A DNA stretch of 40,534 nt from a virus: positions 1 through 40,534 of the IMG/VR virus record IMGVR_UViG_3300035703_000185, one strand, 5' to 3'. Below are positions 22,681-30,100 of this stretch, in pieces (the first letter of the stretch is position 1; each line of letters opens with the position of its first letter). A program made the translations under genes and the position numbers. A model generated the notes under the pieces. It searched no databases. It was not told the origin of the DNA and worked only from the letters and a program-made list of their open reading frames with translations.

Positions 22681-22996
22681 GGCTGGCCTCCCACTCGGTG
22701 CTGCCGGTGTCCTGCCGGATCATCTGTTCCAACTCGAAGGTCTGCGCGCCTACCACCACGCGCGCGCCGCGCGCAGGCGCGGCCACGTCGGCGCGCAGCA
22801 GGGTGATCCGCGCCCACGTGCCCGGCAGGCGCGACAACTCGCCCACTTGAGCAACGTCGTCATCGACCATCACGCGAACAGGGATAGGTGTGGCGCCAGG
22901 GGCGATGCCGGTGTAGGTGCCGGTGTCGGCAATGCCCGCATCCGCGAAGGCGCTGTGCGCGATGGCGTCGAAGTCGGCGAGAAAGGCGTTACTCAT
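22673..22996 (-). CDS. Head-tail attachment protein, FII-like, 107 aa
   Basis: Begins MSNAFLADFDAIAHSAFADA. It has a short helix followed by a beta barrel (YTGIAPGATPIPVRVMVDDD, ARITLLRADVAAPARGARVV, GAQTFELEQMIRQD). This matches lambda FII/Phage_attach proteins, which join the packaged head to the tail. Length fits the family. Together with the terminator and tube it marks the start of the tail section; it comes after the lysis cassette here. Confidence 0.75.
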   Translation of the reverse strand: MSNAFLADFDAIAHSAFADAGIADTGTYTGIAPGATPIPVRVMVDDDVAQVGELSRLPGTWARITLLRADVAAPARGARVVVGAQTFELEQMIRQDTGSTEWEASRV

Positions 22997-23255
22997 CGCC
23001 CTGCCCCTTCGCGCCGGCGATGCCGTTGATGGCGGCCTTGTCGGCGTTGCACTTGACCAGCTCGGCGCGGCGCTGCGCGGCGACGCTCAGGCACTGGCTG
23101 AGCGGGCCTTCGGCGATGGGGTGCAGCTGCAGCAGCTCGGGGTCGATCGGCTTCACCACCTGCTGCACGCGGTCGACAAAGCGGACGCGATCGATGTACC
23201 GCACCTGCGGGGTGGCGCAGGCGGTGAGGGTGAGCAGCGCGAGGCCGCCCAGCAT
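22989..23255 (-). CDS. Rz1-like outer-membrane spanin lipoprotein, 88 aa
   Basis: Begins MLGGLALLTLTACATPQ, a short signal peptide with lipobox LTAC, so the mature protein would be lipidated at its Cys and sit in the outer membrane. The mature part has IDRVRFVDRVQQVVKPIDPE, typical of Rz1-like o-spanins, followed by a short helical tail. It would pair with the Rz-like protein just upstream to fuse inner and outer membranes at lysis. The same frame is open for 92 codons upstream of this ATG; see the longer ORF. Confidence 0.72.
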   Translation of the reverse strand: MLGGLALLTLTACATPQVRYIDRVRFVDRVQQVVKPIDPELLQLHPIAEGPLSQCLSVAAQRRAELVKCNADKAAINGIAGAKGQGDE

Positions 23256-23531
23256 TGCCTTCGGCCAAGGCAATCGCCGCTTGCAGGCCCCGCTACATAC
23301 GCGACTTCCGCACACGCATCGGGCCGCGGCGAGCACCGCCTCGCCTTTCGACTTTTCCAGCAGCACGCGCAGCGGGTCGTAGTGCTCCGACGCGGGATCG
23401 CGCCAAGGCTCGCGCGCCAGCCGCCGCGCCGCGGCGCGCTTTGCTCGCGCGAGCTTGGCTTCGGCGATGGCGCGGCGTGCGGCCAGGACAGCCGGCGGCG
23501 CGGTGGGAACCGGGTGCACAGACTCGACCAC
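22989..23531 (-). CDS. Longer reading frame joined to the Rz1-like gene, 180 aa
   Basis: From GTG 23531, next to the Rz stop, the frame reads into Rz1 without a stop. Its first 92 residues include VESVHPVPTAPPAVLAARRA, a basic helix, HYDPLRVLLEKSKGEAVLAA and a Cys cluster CVCGSRVCSGAC (C-x-C-x4-C-x3-C). This could be a separate small gene fused to Rz1, or an upstream protein that shares the C-terminal part. A long cytoplasmic lead would prevent lipoprotein export, so two starts would be needed. Alternative to the shorter Rz1 call. Confidence 0.4.
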   Translation of the reverse strand: MVESVHPVPTAPPAVLAARRAIAEAKLARAKRAAARRLAREPWRDPASEHYDPLRVLLEKSKGEAVLAAARCVCGSRVCSGACKRRLPWPKAMLGGLALLTLTACATPQVRYIDRVRFVDRVQQVVKPIDPELLQLHPIAEGPLSQCLSVAAQRRAELVKCNADKAAINGIAGAKGQGDE

Positions 23532-23532
23532 T

Positions 23533-23937
23533 TCAGTACCCCTCCAACTCAGGACACGCCGGGTCCAGCGCCTGCAGCGCGGCGGCGCACTGCGGCGTGC
23601 GGCCTGCGTAGCGGCCAGCGAAGGCCTCGGCCCAGCGGACGGCGTTGCGGCGGTGTTCGGCGGCGGCGGCCTTGTGGAAGTCGGCGTCGGCTTTGACCTC
23701 GGCCCACTGCGCCTGGCACTGACTGAGCGCGCGGTGGGCGTCGAGGGTGGCGGCTTCCCACTCTTCGTTGGCCGTGACGGCGCTGTCGCGCGCAGCGCTG
23801 CACGCGCCCAGGTCGGTCGCGGCCTGCGTTGCGTCCGCGCGCACGCTGCCGACATGCAGCCACCAGCCCGTGAGGGTGGCGATCTGCAGCGCGGCGGCGA
23901 GGCCGAGCACCTTGGCGGTGGCGCCGAGGGCGAGCAT
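23533..23937 (-). CDS. Rz-like inner-membrane spanin, 134 aa
   Basis: An N-terminal membrane anchor (VLGLAAALQIATLTGWWLHV, about residues 10-29) is followed by a helical periplasmic part with heptads (ARDSAVTANEEWEAATLDAH, QAQWAEVKADADFHKAA) and a short C-terminal segment with two Cys. This is the layout of i-spanins. It overlaps the upstream lipoprotein gene by one base, and the Rz1-like gene follows. It acts after endolysin to complete lysis in Gram-negative hosts, so the host is Gram-negative. Confidence 0.75.
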   Translation of the reverse strand: MLALGATAKVLGLAAALQIATLTGWWLHVGSVRADATQAATDLGACSAARDSAVTANEEWEAATLDAHRALSQCQAQWAEVKADADFHKAAAAEHRRNAVRWAEAFAGRYAGRTPQCAAALQALDPACPELEGY

Positions 23938-24671
23938 CAGCCTTCGTCCTCTTCCGGATCGGGCAGCGGGTTTGTGATCGGGCGGTTGACGCCCTGGCAG
24001 CCCGGGCCCTCGCAGGTCGTGGTCTGGCTGTTGTCGTCGGGGCTGGTCTGGCGGTTGTTGTCGCCGTAGTTGCCGGCGTTTTCGATCTGCGTGCCGGTGT
24101 TGATCTCGCCGATGCTGATGGCGGTGTCATCACCCACGCGGGCGCCGTCGCCCAGCAGGTCGCGGCCGGCGATCTGCATGTCACCGAACGCGATGTTCTG
24201 GCCGGCCGTGATGTTCGGCTGCAGCTCGGGGATCATGTTGAACGCGGCTTCGTTGCTGCGCGCCGATGCGCTGGACACATCGCGCACCACACCGCCGAGG
24301 AAGCCGAACTGCGCTTCGGCGGTGCGCACGCTGTTGTCGCTGCTGCGCCAGGCGACCGCGGCCGAGGCCAGCGGGCTGAGCTGGCCGATGAGCGCGAGGC
24401 CCACGCGGGCCGCGGTGCTGGGCTGCGGCACGTACTGCTGGGGCTGGGCATTTCCGCCGCCAGCCACATACGCGAGCGCCGCGAAGGCCTTGGTGTTCTC
24501 GACGCAGCGGTCGTCTTTGCAGGCGGACGTGTCGGCGAGCGCGGCAAGCTGCACGGAGCGCGCCGATTCGGCCGACTCTTGCCGCGCGTAAAACGCTGCC
24601 TCGCCGGTGGTGGCGCAGCCGCTCAGCAGCAGCAGCGCGGAGAGCAGCAGCAGGGTGATCAGGGTGCGCAT
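23937..24671 (-). CDS. Phage lipoprotein in the lysis cassette, 244 aa
   Basis: Signal peptide plus lipobox: MRTLITLLLLSALLLLSGCA, with Cys19 the likely lipidated residue. The mature part is Ala/Ser/Asn-rich with FYARQESAESARSVQLAALA, LALIGQLSPLASAAVAWRSS and a polar, Asn/Asp/Thr-rich tail. No catalytic motif. Candidate roles are an outer-membrane lysis accessory, a superinfection-exclusion lipoprotein, or a late envelope protein. It lies between a small protein gene and the Rz-like gene. Confidence 0.7.
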   Translation of the reverse strand: MRTLITLLLLSALLLLSGCATTGEAAFYARQESAESARSVQLAALADTSACKDDRCVENTKAFAALAYVAGGGNAQPQQYVPQPSTAARVGLALIGQLSPLASAAVAWRSSDNSVRTAEAQFGFLGGVVRDVSSASARSNEAAFNMIPELQPNITAGQNIAFGDMQIAGRDLLGDGARVGDDTAISIGEINTGTQIENAGNYGDNNRQTSPDDNSQTTTCEGPGCQGVNRPITNPLPDPEEDEG

Positions 24672-24673
24672 GG

Positions 24674-24865
24674 TTACTTCTCCAGCACTGCTGCGTGAAG
24701 GGATGCACCGAGGTCTGCGGCTTGCTCCCTGGTGAGGTGGACCGCTGCGCCGGTACCGCCCGGGCTTCGGACCTCCACGAAATAGCTGCCGCCAACGCGC
24801 TTGACGGAGATAAACGCCGGAAGATCAGCGCCCGGCGCCGTATACGCATACACGTTCTTGTCCAT
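24674..24865 (-). CDS. Unknown small protein, 63 aa
   Basis: MDKNVYAYTAPGADLPAFIS, then strands (FVEVRSPGGTGAAVHLT) and a closing helix (REQAADLGASLHAAVLEK). The strand-strand-helix layout is compact and lacks a signal or membrane segment. It is placed between holin-like and lipoprotein genes with gaps of only 2-5 bases. Similar small proteins are common in siphophage lysis regions. Function unknown. Confidence 0.6.
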   Translation of the reverse strand: MDKNVYAYTAPGADLPAFISVKRVGGSYFVEVRSPGGTGAAVHLTREQAADLGASLHAAVLEK

Positions 24866-24870
24866 AGCAT

Positions 24871-25236
24871 TCAGTCCTCAGAGTTGGGGCGGTCACCACT
24901 AAGGCGGTCGCGCAGCCAGGGCCAGCGGTGTTCGATGGCGCGGCGGAAGAGTGCGTAGCTGACGGGGCCCCACAGGCCGACGGCACCGCCAACGGCGGCA
25001 CCGGTGCGCCAGTCGAGGTCGGCGGGCCAGAGCGCGTAGGACGTCGCCAGGCCGAAGACCAGCGCGATCAGCTGGATCGTGCGGTGGCGCACGCGATCGG
25101 GCAGGCCTTCGCGCAGCCACGGCTTGACGAACTGCGTGGCGCCCACGGAGATCAGCCACGCCAGCAGCATCGGCGTGAACCACTGCGGGGCCGTGCCGAC
25201 GACGTGAACCAGCAGATCCCAGGTGCCGCGGATCAC
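24871..25236 (-). CDS. Holin-like membrane protein, 121 aa
   Basis: Starts at GTG 25236, overlapping the preceding stop. Three hydrophobic segments are visible: WFTPMLLAWLISVGATQFVK, IQLIALVFGLATSYALWPAD and GAAVGGAVGLWGPVSYALF. A charged C-terminus (RRAIEHRWPWLRDRLSGDRP) follows. Size, three membrane spans and position beside the endolysin fit a class I-type holin that times lysis. Sequence family not certain; an antiholin is a possible alternative role. Confidence 0.65.
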   Translation of the reverse strand: MIRGTWDLLVHVVGTAPQWFTPMLLAWLISVGATQFVKPWLREGLPDRVRHRTIQLIALVFGLATSYALWPADLDWRTGAAVGGAVGLWGPVSYALFRRAIEHRWPWLRDRLSGDRPNSED

Positions 25237-25631
25237 AGCAGCACTCCGAGGGCGCAGCCGACCAGAGCCGACACTGAGCCGATCGCCCAGCCTTTCCAAG
25301 ACGCCCGGAGCACCGCAGCCTTTCGCTCTGCCTGCATCGAGGCCACCAGGTGCACTCGCTCGTTCTCGAACCTTGCCCGCTCATCCCGCTGCGCGATCGC
25401 CACCGCGCGATCGATGCGGGCCTGCTCGGGCTCGAACGGCGGGCAGTCCTCGGGGTTGGTCTTGGCGCGGTCCACACCGTCGCGGATCTGCTCTACGGTC
25501 AGCAGCACCGGCTGCGGCTCCTGCCCTGGCTGCAGCAGGTGCACGACGATGTATTCCAGCGCGGCGCCGAAGCGGCGCGCGGTGTTGGGGATGCGCTCTC
25601 CGGTGCGGATGTAGCCGGTCACGGGCTGCAT
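25233..25631 (-). CDS. Tail-anchored protein in the lysis cassette, 132 aa
   Basis: The N-terminal part (MQPVTGYIRTGERIPNTARR, FGAALEYIVVHLL) is soluble, the middle is helical and charged, and the end is a single hydrophobic segment (WAIGSVSALVGCALGVLL), so the protein is probably C-tail anchored in the inner membrane. It sits between endolysin and holin-like genes. Role unknown: it may be an accessory pore or lysis regulator. Confidence 0.65.
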   Translation of the reverse strand: MQPVTGYIRTGERIPNTARRFGAALEYIVVHLLQPGQEPQPVLLTVEQIRDGVDRAKTNPEDCPPFEPEQARIDRAVAIAQRDERARFENERVHLVASMQAERKAAVLRASWKGWAIGSVSALVGCALGVLL

Positions 25632-25632
25632 G

Positions 25633-26070
25633 TCAGTAGCTCCAGATCGCCGGCGAGGCGAGGCCGCGCCCGCCCATGCCGAGGTGGATGAACCGGGTGT
25701 TCTGCGGCCCTTTCTGCTGCACGCCGATGCGGGTGATGCCGCGGGCGGTGGCGATCTGGATCAGCCGCAGCGCGTCGGCGCCGCTCACCGCCACATCGCA
25801 CGCCGCGCCCTGCGTGTGCTCGCCCGTGGTGTGGCCCTTGCGGGCCTCGACCGGGTGCGTCGGGTGGCGGTAGCCGCTGGTGATGCGCATCGGCCCGAAG
25901 TCGGCGCGGATGCGCTGCAGCGCGGCCATGAAGTCGCGGCGCATGTGGCAGGCACCGGTGTGCTTGCAGGCGAACTCATGCCGCCCGAAGTTCGGGTAGG
26001 CCGACCAGCCGCTGCGGCTGACCAGCTCGGTCTCTTCGGGATCTGGGTCGAGGATGATGACGGTAGACAT
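25633..26070 (-). CDS. Endolysin, M15 (VanY-like) peptidase, 145 aa
   Basis: A zinc peptidase of the M15 family that cuts peptidoglycan cross-links. Visible zinc ligands are His85 and Asp92 in GEHTQGAACDV, and His129 in TRFIHLG; the preceding SGYRHPTHPVEA is typical. No cell-wall-binding domain is attached. It lacks a signal peptide, so it needs the holin to reach the periplasm. The upstream extension of the frame is a shadow. Confidence 0.88.
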   Translation of the reverse strand: MSTVIILDPDPEETELVSRSGWSAYPNFGRHEFACKHTGACHMRRDFMAALQRIRADFGPMRITSGYRHPTHPVEARKGHTTGEHTQGAACDVAVSGADALRLIQIATARGITRIGVQQKGPQNTRFIHLGMGGRGLASPAIWSY

Positions 26071-26074
26071 GGCG

Positions 26075-26362
26075 CTACTCCGATGCCTGCGCACGCAGGC
26101 GGGCGTCTTCTTCAAGCCGGGCGCGCACCTCGCGCTCGACGCTGGGGGCGACGCGGTAGATGGCGTTGAGCTGGTGGCCGTGCTCGCGCAGCTGCAGGCG
26201 GGCGTCGCCGGCATCGCGTGCCATGAAGCCGGCGATCACCAGCATCACGACGCAGCAGCCCACCGCGATCGAGACACCCCAGCCGCCGGCGTTGACGGTG
26301 ACGGTGATGTTTCCGCTGCCGCGCAGGGCCTTCAGCAGGCGCTCGGGGTCGATCTCGCTCAT
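26075..26362 (-). CDS. Small single-span membrane protein, 95 aa
   Basis: Soluble N-terminus (MSEIDPERLLKALRGSGNIT), one membrane span (VSIAVGCCVVMLVIAGFMA, about residues 30-48) and a charged helical C-terminus (VEREVRARLEEDARLR). Its start overlaps the previous stop (ATGA). It may be a pinholin or a holin partner in the cassette. The upstream part of the longer frame is a shadow. Confidence 0.62.
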   Translation of the reverse strand: MSEIDPERLLKALRGSGNITVTVNAGGWGVSIAVGCCVVMLVIAGFMARDAGDARLQLREHGHQLNAIYRVAPSVEREVRARLEEDARLRAQASE

Positions 26363-26649
26363 TTGCGACGACGCTCTGGGCGCTTGATGTGCCGGATGTC
26401 GACGCCTTCGCGATCGACCAGCACCAGCAGAATCCGCGCTACCCACTCAAGCTCATCCTTGAGATCGCTCACGTCCTCGCTCAGGTCGACGTTTTCGATC
26501 AGCGCCAGGCGCTTATCCATTCGCGCGAACTGGGTGTGCAGCCAGATCAGCCAGCCGCCCAAGATCACGCAGATCGTGAGCAGGCCGATCACCAGTCCGA
26601 TGATTGCGTTGAGCTGATCGAGCACGGCGCAGTCCTGTGCAAGGGCCAC
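26359..26649 (-). CDS. Small membrane protein, first gene of the lysis cassette, 96 aa
   Basis: Single membrane span (IIGLVIGLLTICVILGGWLI, about residues 16-35), then an acidic helix (LALIENVDLSEDVSDLKDEL) and a basic C-terminus (KRPERRRK). This is a typical small holin or holin-partner size. It overlaps the next gene by 4 bases. With it, the cassette has three or four candidate pore-forming proteins, so the true holin cannot be picked from sequence alone. Confidence 0.62.
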   Translation of the reverse strand: MALAQDCAVLDQLNAIIGLVIGLLTICVILGGWLIWLHTQFARMDKRLALIENVDLSEDVSDLKDELEWVARILLVLVDREGVDIRHIKRPERRRK

Positions 26650-26653
26650 GCAC

Positions 26654-26671
26654 CGCCCGGCGAACCGGGCG
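26654..26671 (-). other. Small GC hairpin between decoration and lysis genes
   Basis: CGCCCGG-CGAA-CCGGGCG is a perfect 7-bp stem with a 4-base loop, in the 36-base gap after the decoration-protein gene. No T run follows on the minus strand, so it may slow transcription or protect mRNA ends rather than terminate. Confidence 0.45.
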
Positions 26672-26685
26672 ATGCGGTTCGGGGT

Positions 26686-27066
26686 TTACGCGGTGAGGGT
26701 CGCGTTGCCCGGGGTGAGCTTCACGCGGCAGGTGGTCTGGGTGTTGAGGCCCGGATTCACCGCGATCGCTGCACCCATCAGGTCGCCGCTCGCCGGCGTG
26801 GCGGCGCTGTCGTCAAACGCGCCGAGGCCGCCGTTTGCGGACACGTCGAGCAACAGCTTCTCGCCGATGACGAAGACCGCGGCAGACACCTTTGGCACGT
26901 CGAAGATGCCCTCGATCGCTACGGTGCCAGTCGCGCCGTTCGCGATGGTGGTCAGCGCGACGGCGGCGATATGGCCGGCCTTGACCAGCTGGCCAGAAGC
27001 CACCGATGCGCCGGTGCTGTTGGTCCAGGGGATGGTGTCCCCCGGCGCCACATAGTTCTTTGCCAT
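26686..27066 (-). CDS. DUF2190 capsid decoration protein, 126 aa
   Basis: Begins MAKNYVAPGDTIPWTNSTGA and continues SGQLVKAGHIAAVALTTIAN, GTVAIEGIFDVPK, then a loop with VIGEKLLLDVSANGG. This is the DUF2190 fold (a small beta barrel), which is found as a capsid-binding cement or decoration protein. The gene follows the capsid gene directly, as is usual. A good ribosome site (gagg) precedes the ATG. Confidence 0.85.
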   Translation of the reverse strand: MAKNYVAPGDTIPWTNSTGASVASGQLVKAGHIAAVALTTIANGATGTVAIEGIFDVPKVSAAVFVIGEKLLLDVSANGGLGAFDDSAATPASGDLMGAAIAVNPGLNTQTTCRVKLTPGNATLTA

Positions 27067-27087
27067 GACACTTTTCCTCTTTGAGGG

Positions 27088-27110
27088 GCCCGGCCGGGGT
27101 TCGGCCGGGC
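27088..27110 (-). other. GC-rich hairpin between the capsid and decoration genes
   Basis: GCCCGGCCG and CGGCCGGGC (9 bp, no mismatch) are separated by a 5-base loop, in the 74-base gap between the capsid fusion gene and the decoration gene. Transcribed leftward it has no long T run behind it. It may act as a partial terminator or stabilise the downstream mRNA, which would tune capsid to decoration ratio. Confidence 0.55.
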
Positions 27111-27140
27111 TTTGGCTATGGGGTGGTCAGGTCGGGACGA

Positions 27141-30100
27141 TCAGCCGCCGGTGCCGGCGTTGCGCACGGCGCCGCGGAAGCCGACTGCGCCGGTGGCGTA
27201 GCGGTGCGAGACCTTCCAGTCGACGCCGTCGCTGCGGAAGTTGTCCTGCTGCTGAAGCGTCGGGGTCTGCACGCCGTCCATGAAGGACACTTCGAACACC
27301 GGCTCGGCCTCGGGCTCGGCGAGCATGTACCACGCGGTCGGAGCCATACGGACGGAGTCCACGACATCGCGGAACAGGCCGCGCACCACGTTGGGCTTGC
27401 GCTGCTGCTTGTTGGATTCGTCGTTGTATTCCTGCGCGTTCAGCTCGCGCGCCTTGCTGCCCAGCGACAGCGGGCCGAGCCACAGAGCAGGCGTGATGTC
27501 GAGGTAGTCGTTGGCGCCCGGGTCCATCTGGCTCGCCATCTGCTGGCGCATGGCGTCGATGATCTCGATCGACGGCGCGCCACCGGTGGCGGCGATGTTG
27601 TTGTGCGAGGCGTGGAACAGCGGCTGGCCGTCCGACATGGTCGGCCCGAAGCCGCCGTTGAGGGCGAACAGGGCGTGCACGTCTTTCTCGATCGTGCGGC
27701 CCGCGGCCTGGCCGAGGGCGCCAGCAGCCCGCAGGATCAGCCCCAGGTCGTCGTTGACGATGACTTCGGGGGTAACGCTCAGGATGCGGCCCTTGCGAAC
27801 ACCCTGCACCACCTGCTTTTCACCATCGCCCAGCACGCCGTTCTCGTACTCGCCGGCCTCGTTGACGACCTTCAGATCACTGAAGCTGGACAGCGAGTAG
27901 CGGTTGTGCGGGCGGTAGTCGGTCAGCGTGCCGATCGAGCAGAAGCGGCTCCAGGTGAACGGGATGAGGCGGTAACCCGCGATCACCGTCTTGTGCATGG
28001 TGTTCTCGAGCACGACCACGAAGTCGCTGGTGGTCTGCCGGGCCAGGGCCTTCTGCGCGATCTCTTCGCGGTTCATGTGGCGCGTGTCGACGCCCTGATG
28101 CCGCAGGAAGCTCTCGGCGATGGCCGACAGCGTCATGCTGCCGAACGGGTTGGCCTGACGCGCGGCTTCGGCCTCGGCGCCGGTGATGATGTTGTGGCGC
28201 GCCAGCAGCAGGTTCGATGCGGCGGCGCGCAGCTTGTCGCGTTCGTCGACGTTGTCGCCGCGCAGGGAGGGGCCGCCCGCCGTGCCCTGCACCGGCGAGC
28301 CCTGGCCGACGCGCGCCAGCAGACGGGCCTGCGCCTGTTCCAGGCTGACATTCGGGTCGGCGAGGACTTCGGCTTCGAGCTGGGCGACGCCCTGCATCTC
28401 GCGGAAGCCGGCGAACACGCCGCGGATGTTGGTGTTGCGCTGCTGGATGGCCGCGATGGCGGCATTGGCTGCGGCGATGGCATCGGCAGCGACCGCCGGC
28501 TGCGGGTTGGCTGCAACAGCAGCCGGGGCCGGCGCGGGAGCAGCGGGCGCCGGCGAGGGGGTCGGGGTGGGAGTGGGCTGGCCGCCTGCGGCAGCCGCCA
28601 TTGCATTCACCAACTGCGTACGCATGGTCGGGTCCTCGATGTGCTCCAGTACGGAGCGCTGGTAGTCCTCGCTGAGCGAGGCGAAAGCGGCCAGGGAGCA
28701 GGCCGAATTGATGTGCGCGCGCAGCTGGGCGCGCGGTGCTTCCGGCGCCTTGCTGATCGCGTTGACGTAGCCGATGAGCGCAGCCGCGGCGGCGCTGGCG
28801 TCGAGCGCTTCGGGGCTGCCATCGATGAGGGTGTCGGCGAGCTTGGCCTCGATCGCCTGGGCGGCCGTGTACCAGTGGTCGCGGCCGTCGGCCATCAGGT
28901 CGATGAACTCGGCGGCGGGCCGGCCGGTCTTGCGCGCGTAGCTCTGCGCCATGGCCTCGCGCTGCACGCGCAAGTAAGCGGCGGCGTCGTCCATTTCCTC
29001 GGGCGACCCGAACTGCCCGGCCTTGGGCGTGTGGATCATCATCGAGGCGTTGGGATAGATCCGCACTTCATCGCCGGCCATGGCGATGAGGCTGGCGATG
29101 CTGGCAGCGACGCCTTCGATCTCGACCACGATGCGGCGGCCGGACTCACGCAGGATGTTGTGGATGGCCACGCCTTCGCTGACGAAGCCGCCATCGCTGT
29201 TGATGCGCACGCGCACATCGCCGGCCGGCGCGCCTTTGAGCTGTGCGGCGACCGCCTGGACGGTGACGCCTTCATCCCAGAAGCTGGCGCCGATGGGGCC
29301 GTAGATCAGCAACTCAGCACCGGCGGCGAGAGCGGTGGCGCGCAGCACGCCGCGCTTGGCTTCGGCGGCACTCGCCGATGCTTCGGCCGCGAGATGGCTG
29401 GTGCGGTGGCGCGCGGAGGCGTTGGGCGGGGTCATGTTGGTCTCCGGGGGCGGCGCGGAGCCGCTGGCGTTCGCGTCGGGGATTCCCCACTGGCGCTTGC
29501 GGGCGATCCACGCGGATTGCTGATCGAGCACGTCGCGCGGGTTGGCGCCACGGCGGCGGATGATTTCGGGCCCGGACATGTAGGTGTGCTCTTCCAGCAC
29601 GGCCATGGCCTCGGCCTCGTGCAGCGGGTTGATCCACGGCATCTGCGGCAGCGCGTACATGGCGTCGCCGATGCTGGCGGGGTCGAAGTCGGCGGGCACG
29701 CGCAGCAGGCCAGGCGTGGCCAGGGCGACAGCGGCGAAGCGCTCATAGCGGCGGCGCGCGATCGCGCTGATGAACTCGTAGCCGAGCACGCCGTAGGCGC
29801 CGTACTGCTCGACCAGCTCTTGGCGCTGCGCGGAGTAGGTGCCGTTGTAGTTCTTGGCCAGCGCGCTGAAGCTGATGCGCATGCCCGAGGCCGCGGCGCG
29901 CAGCTGGCCGTTGCGCCAGCCTTCGAGGTTCGGGTTCGGGCGGTTGGTGTCGACCGTGCCGACGGACTCGCCGGGGCGCAGGCTGTCAAACACCATGCCG
30001 GGCGCGAGGCGCGCGGTGCGGTCGCGATCAGGCGCACCCTCCGGCAGCATCGTCGGATCGCCCTTGATGATGAAGGCCGCGAAGCACGCGGCAATCTTGG

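Noticed and set aside
8082-24675. Identical stretch of about 18 bases around the starts of two signal-peptide genes (near 8111 and 24671)
   Set aside because: Both encode MRTLI at a signal-peptide start in the same codon bias; without further flanking identity this is likely chance or weak common origin, not a repeat element.
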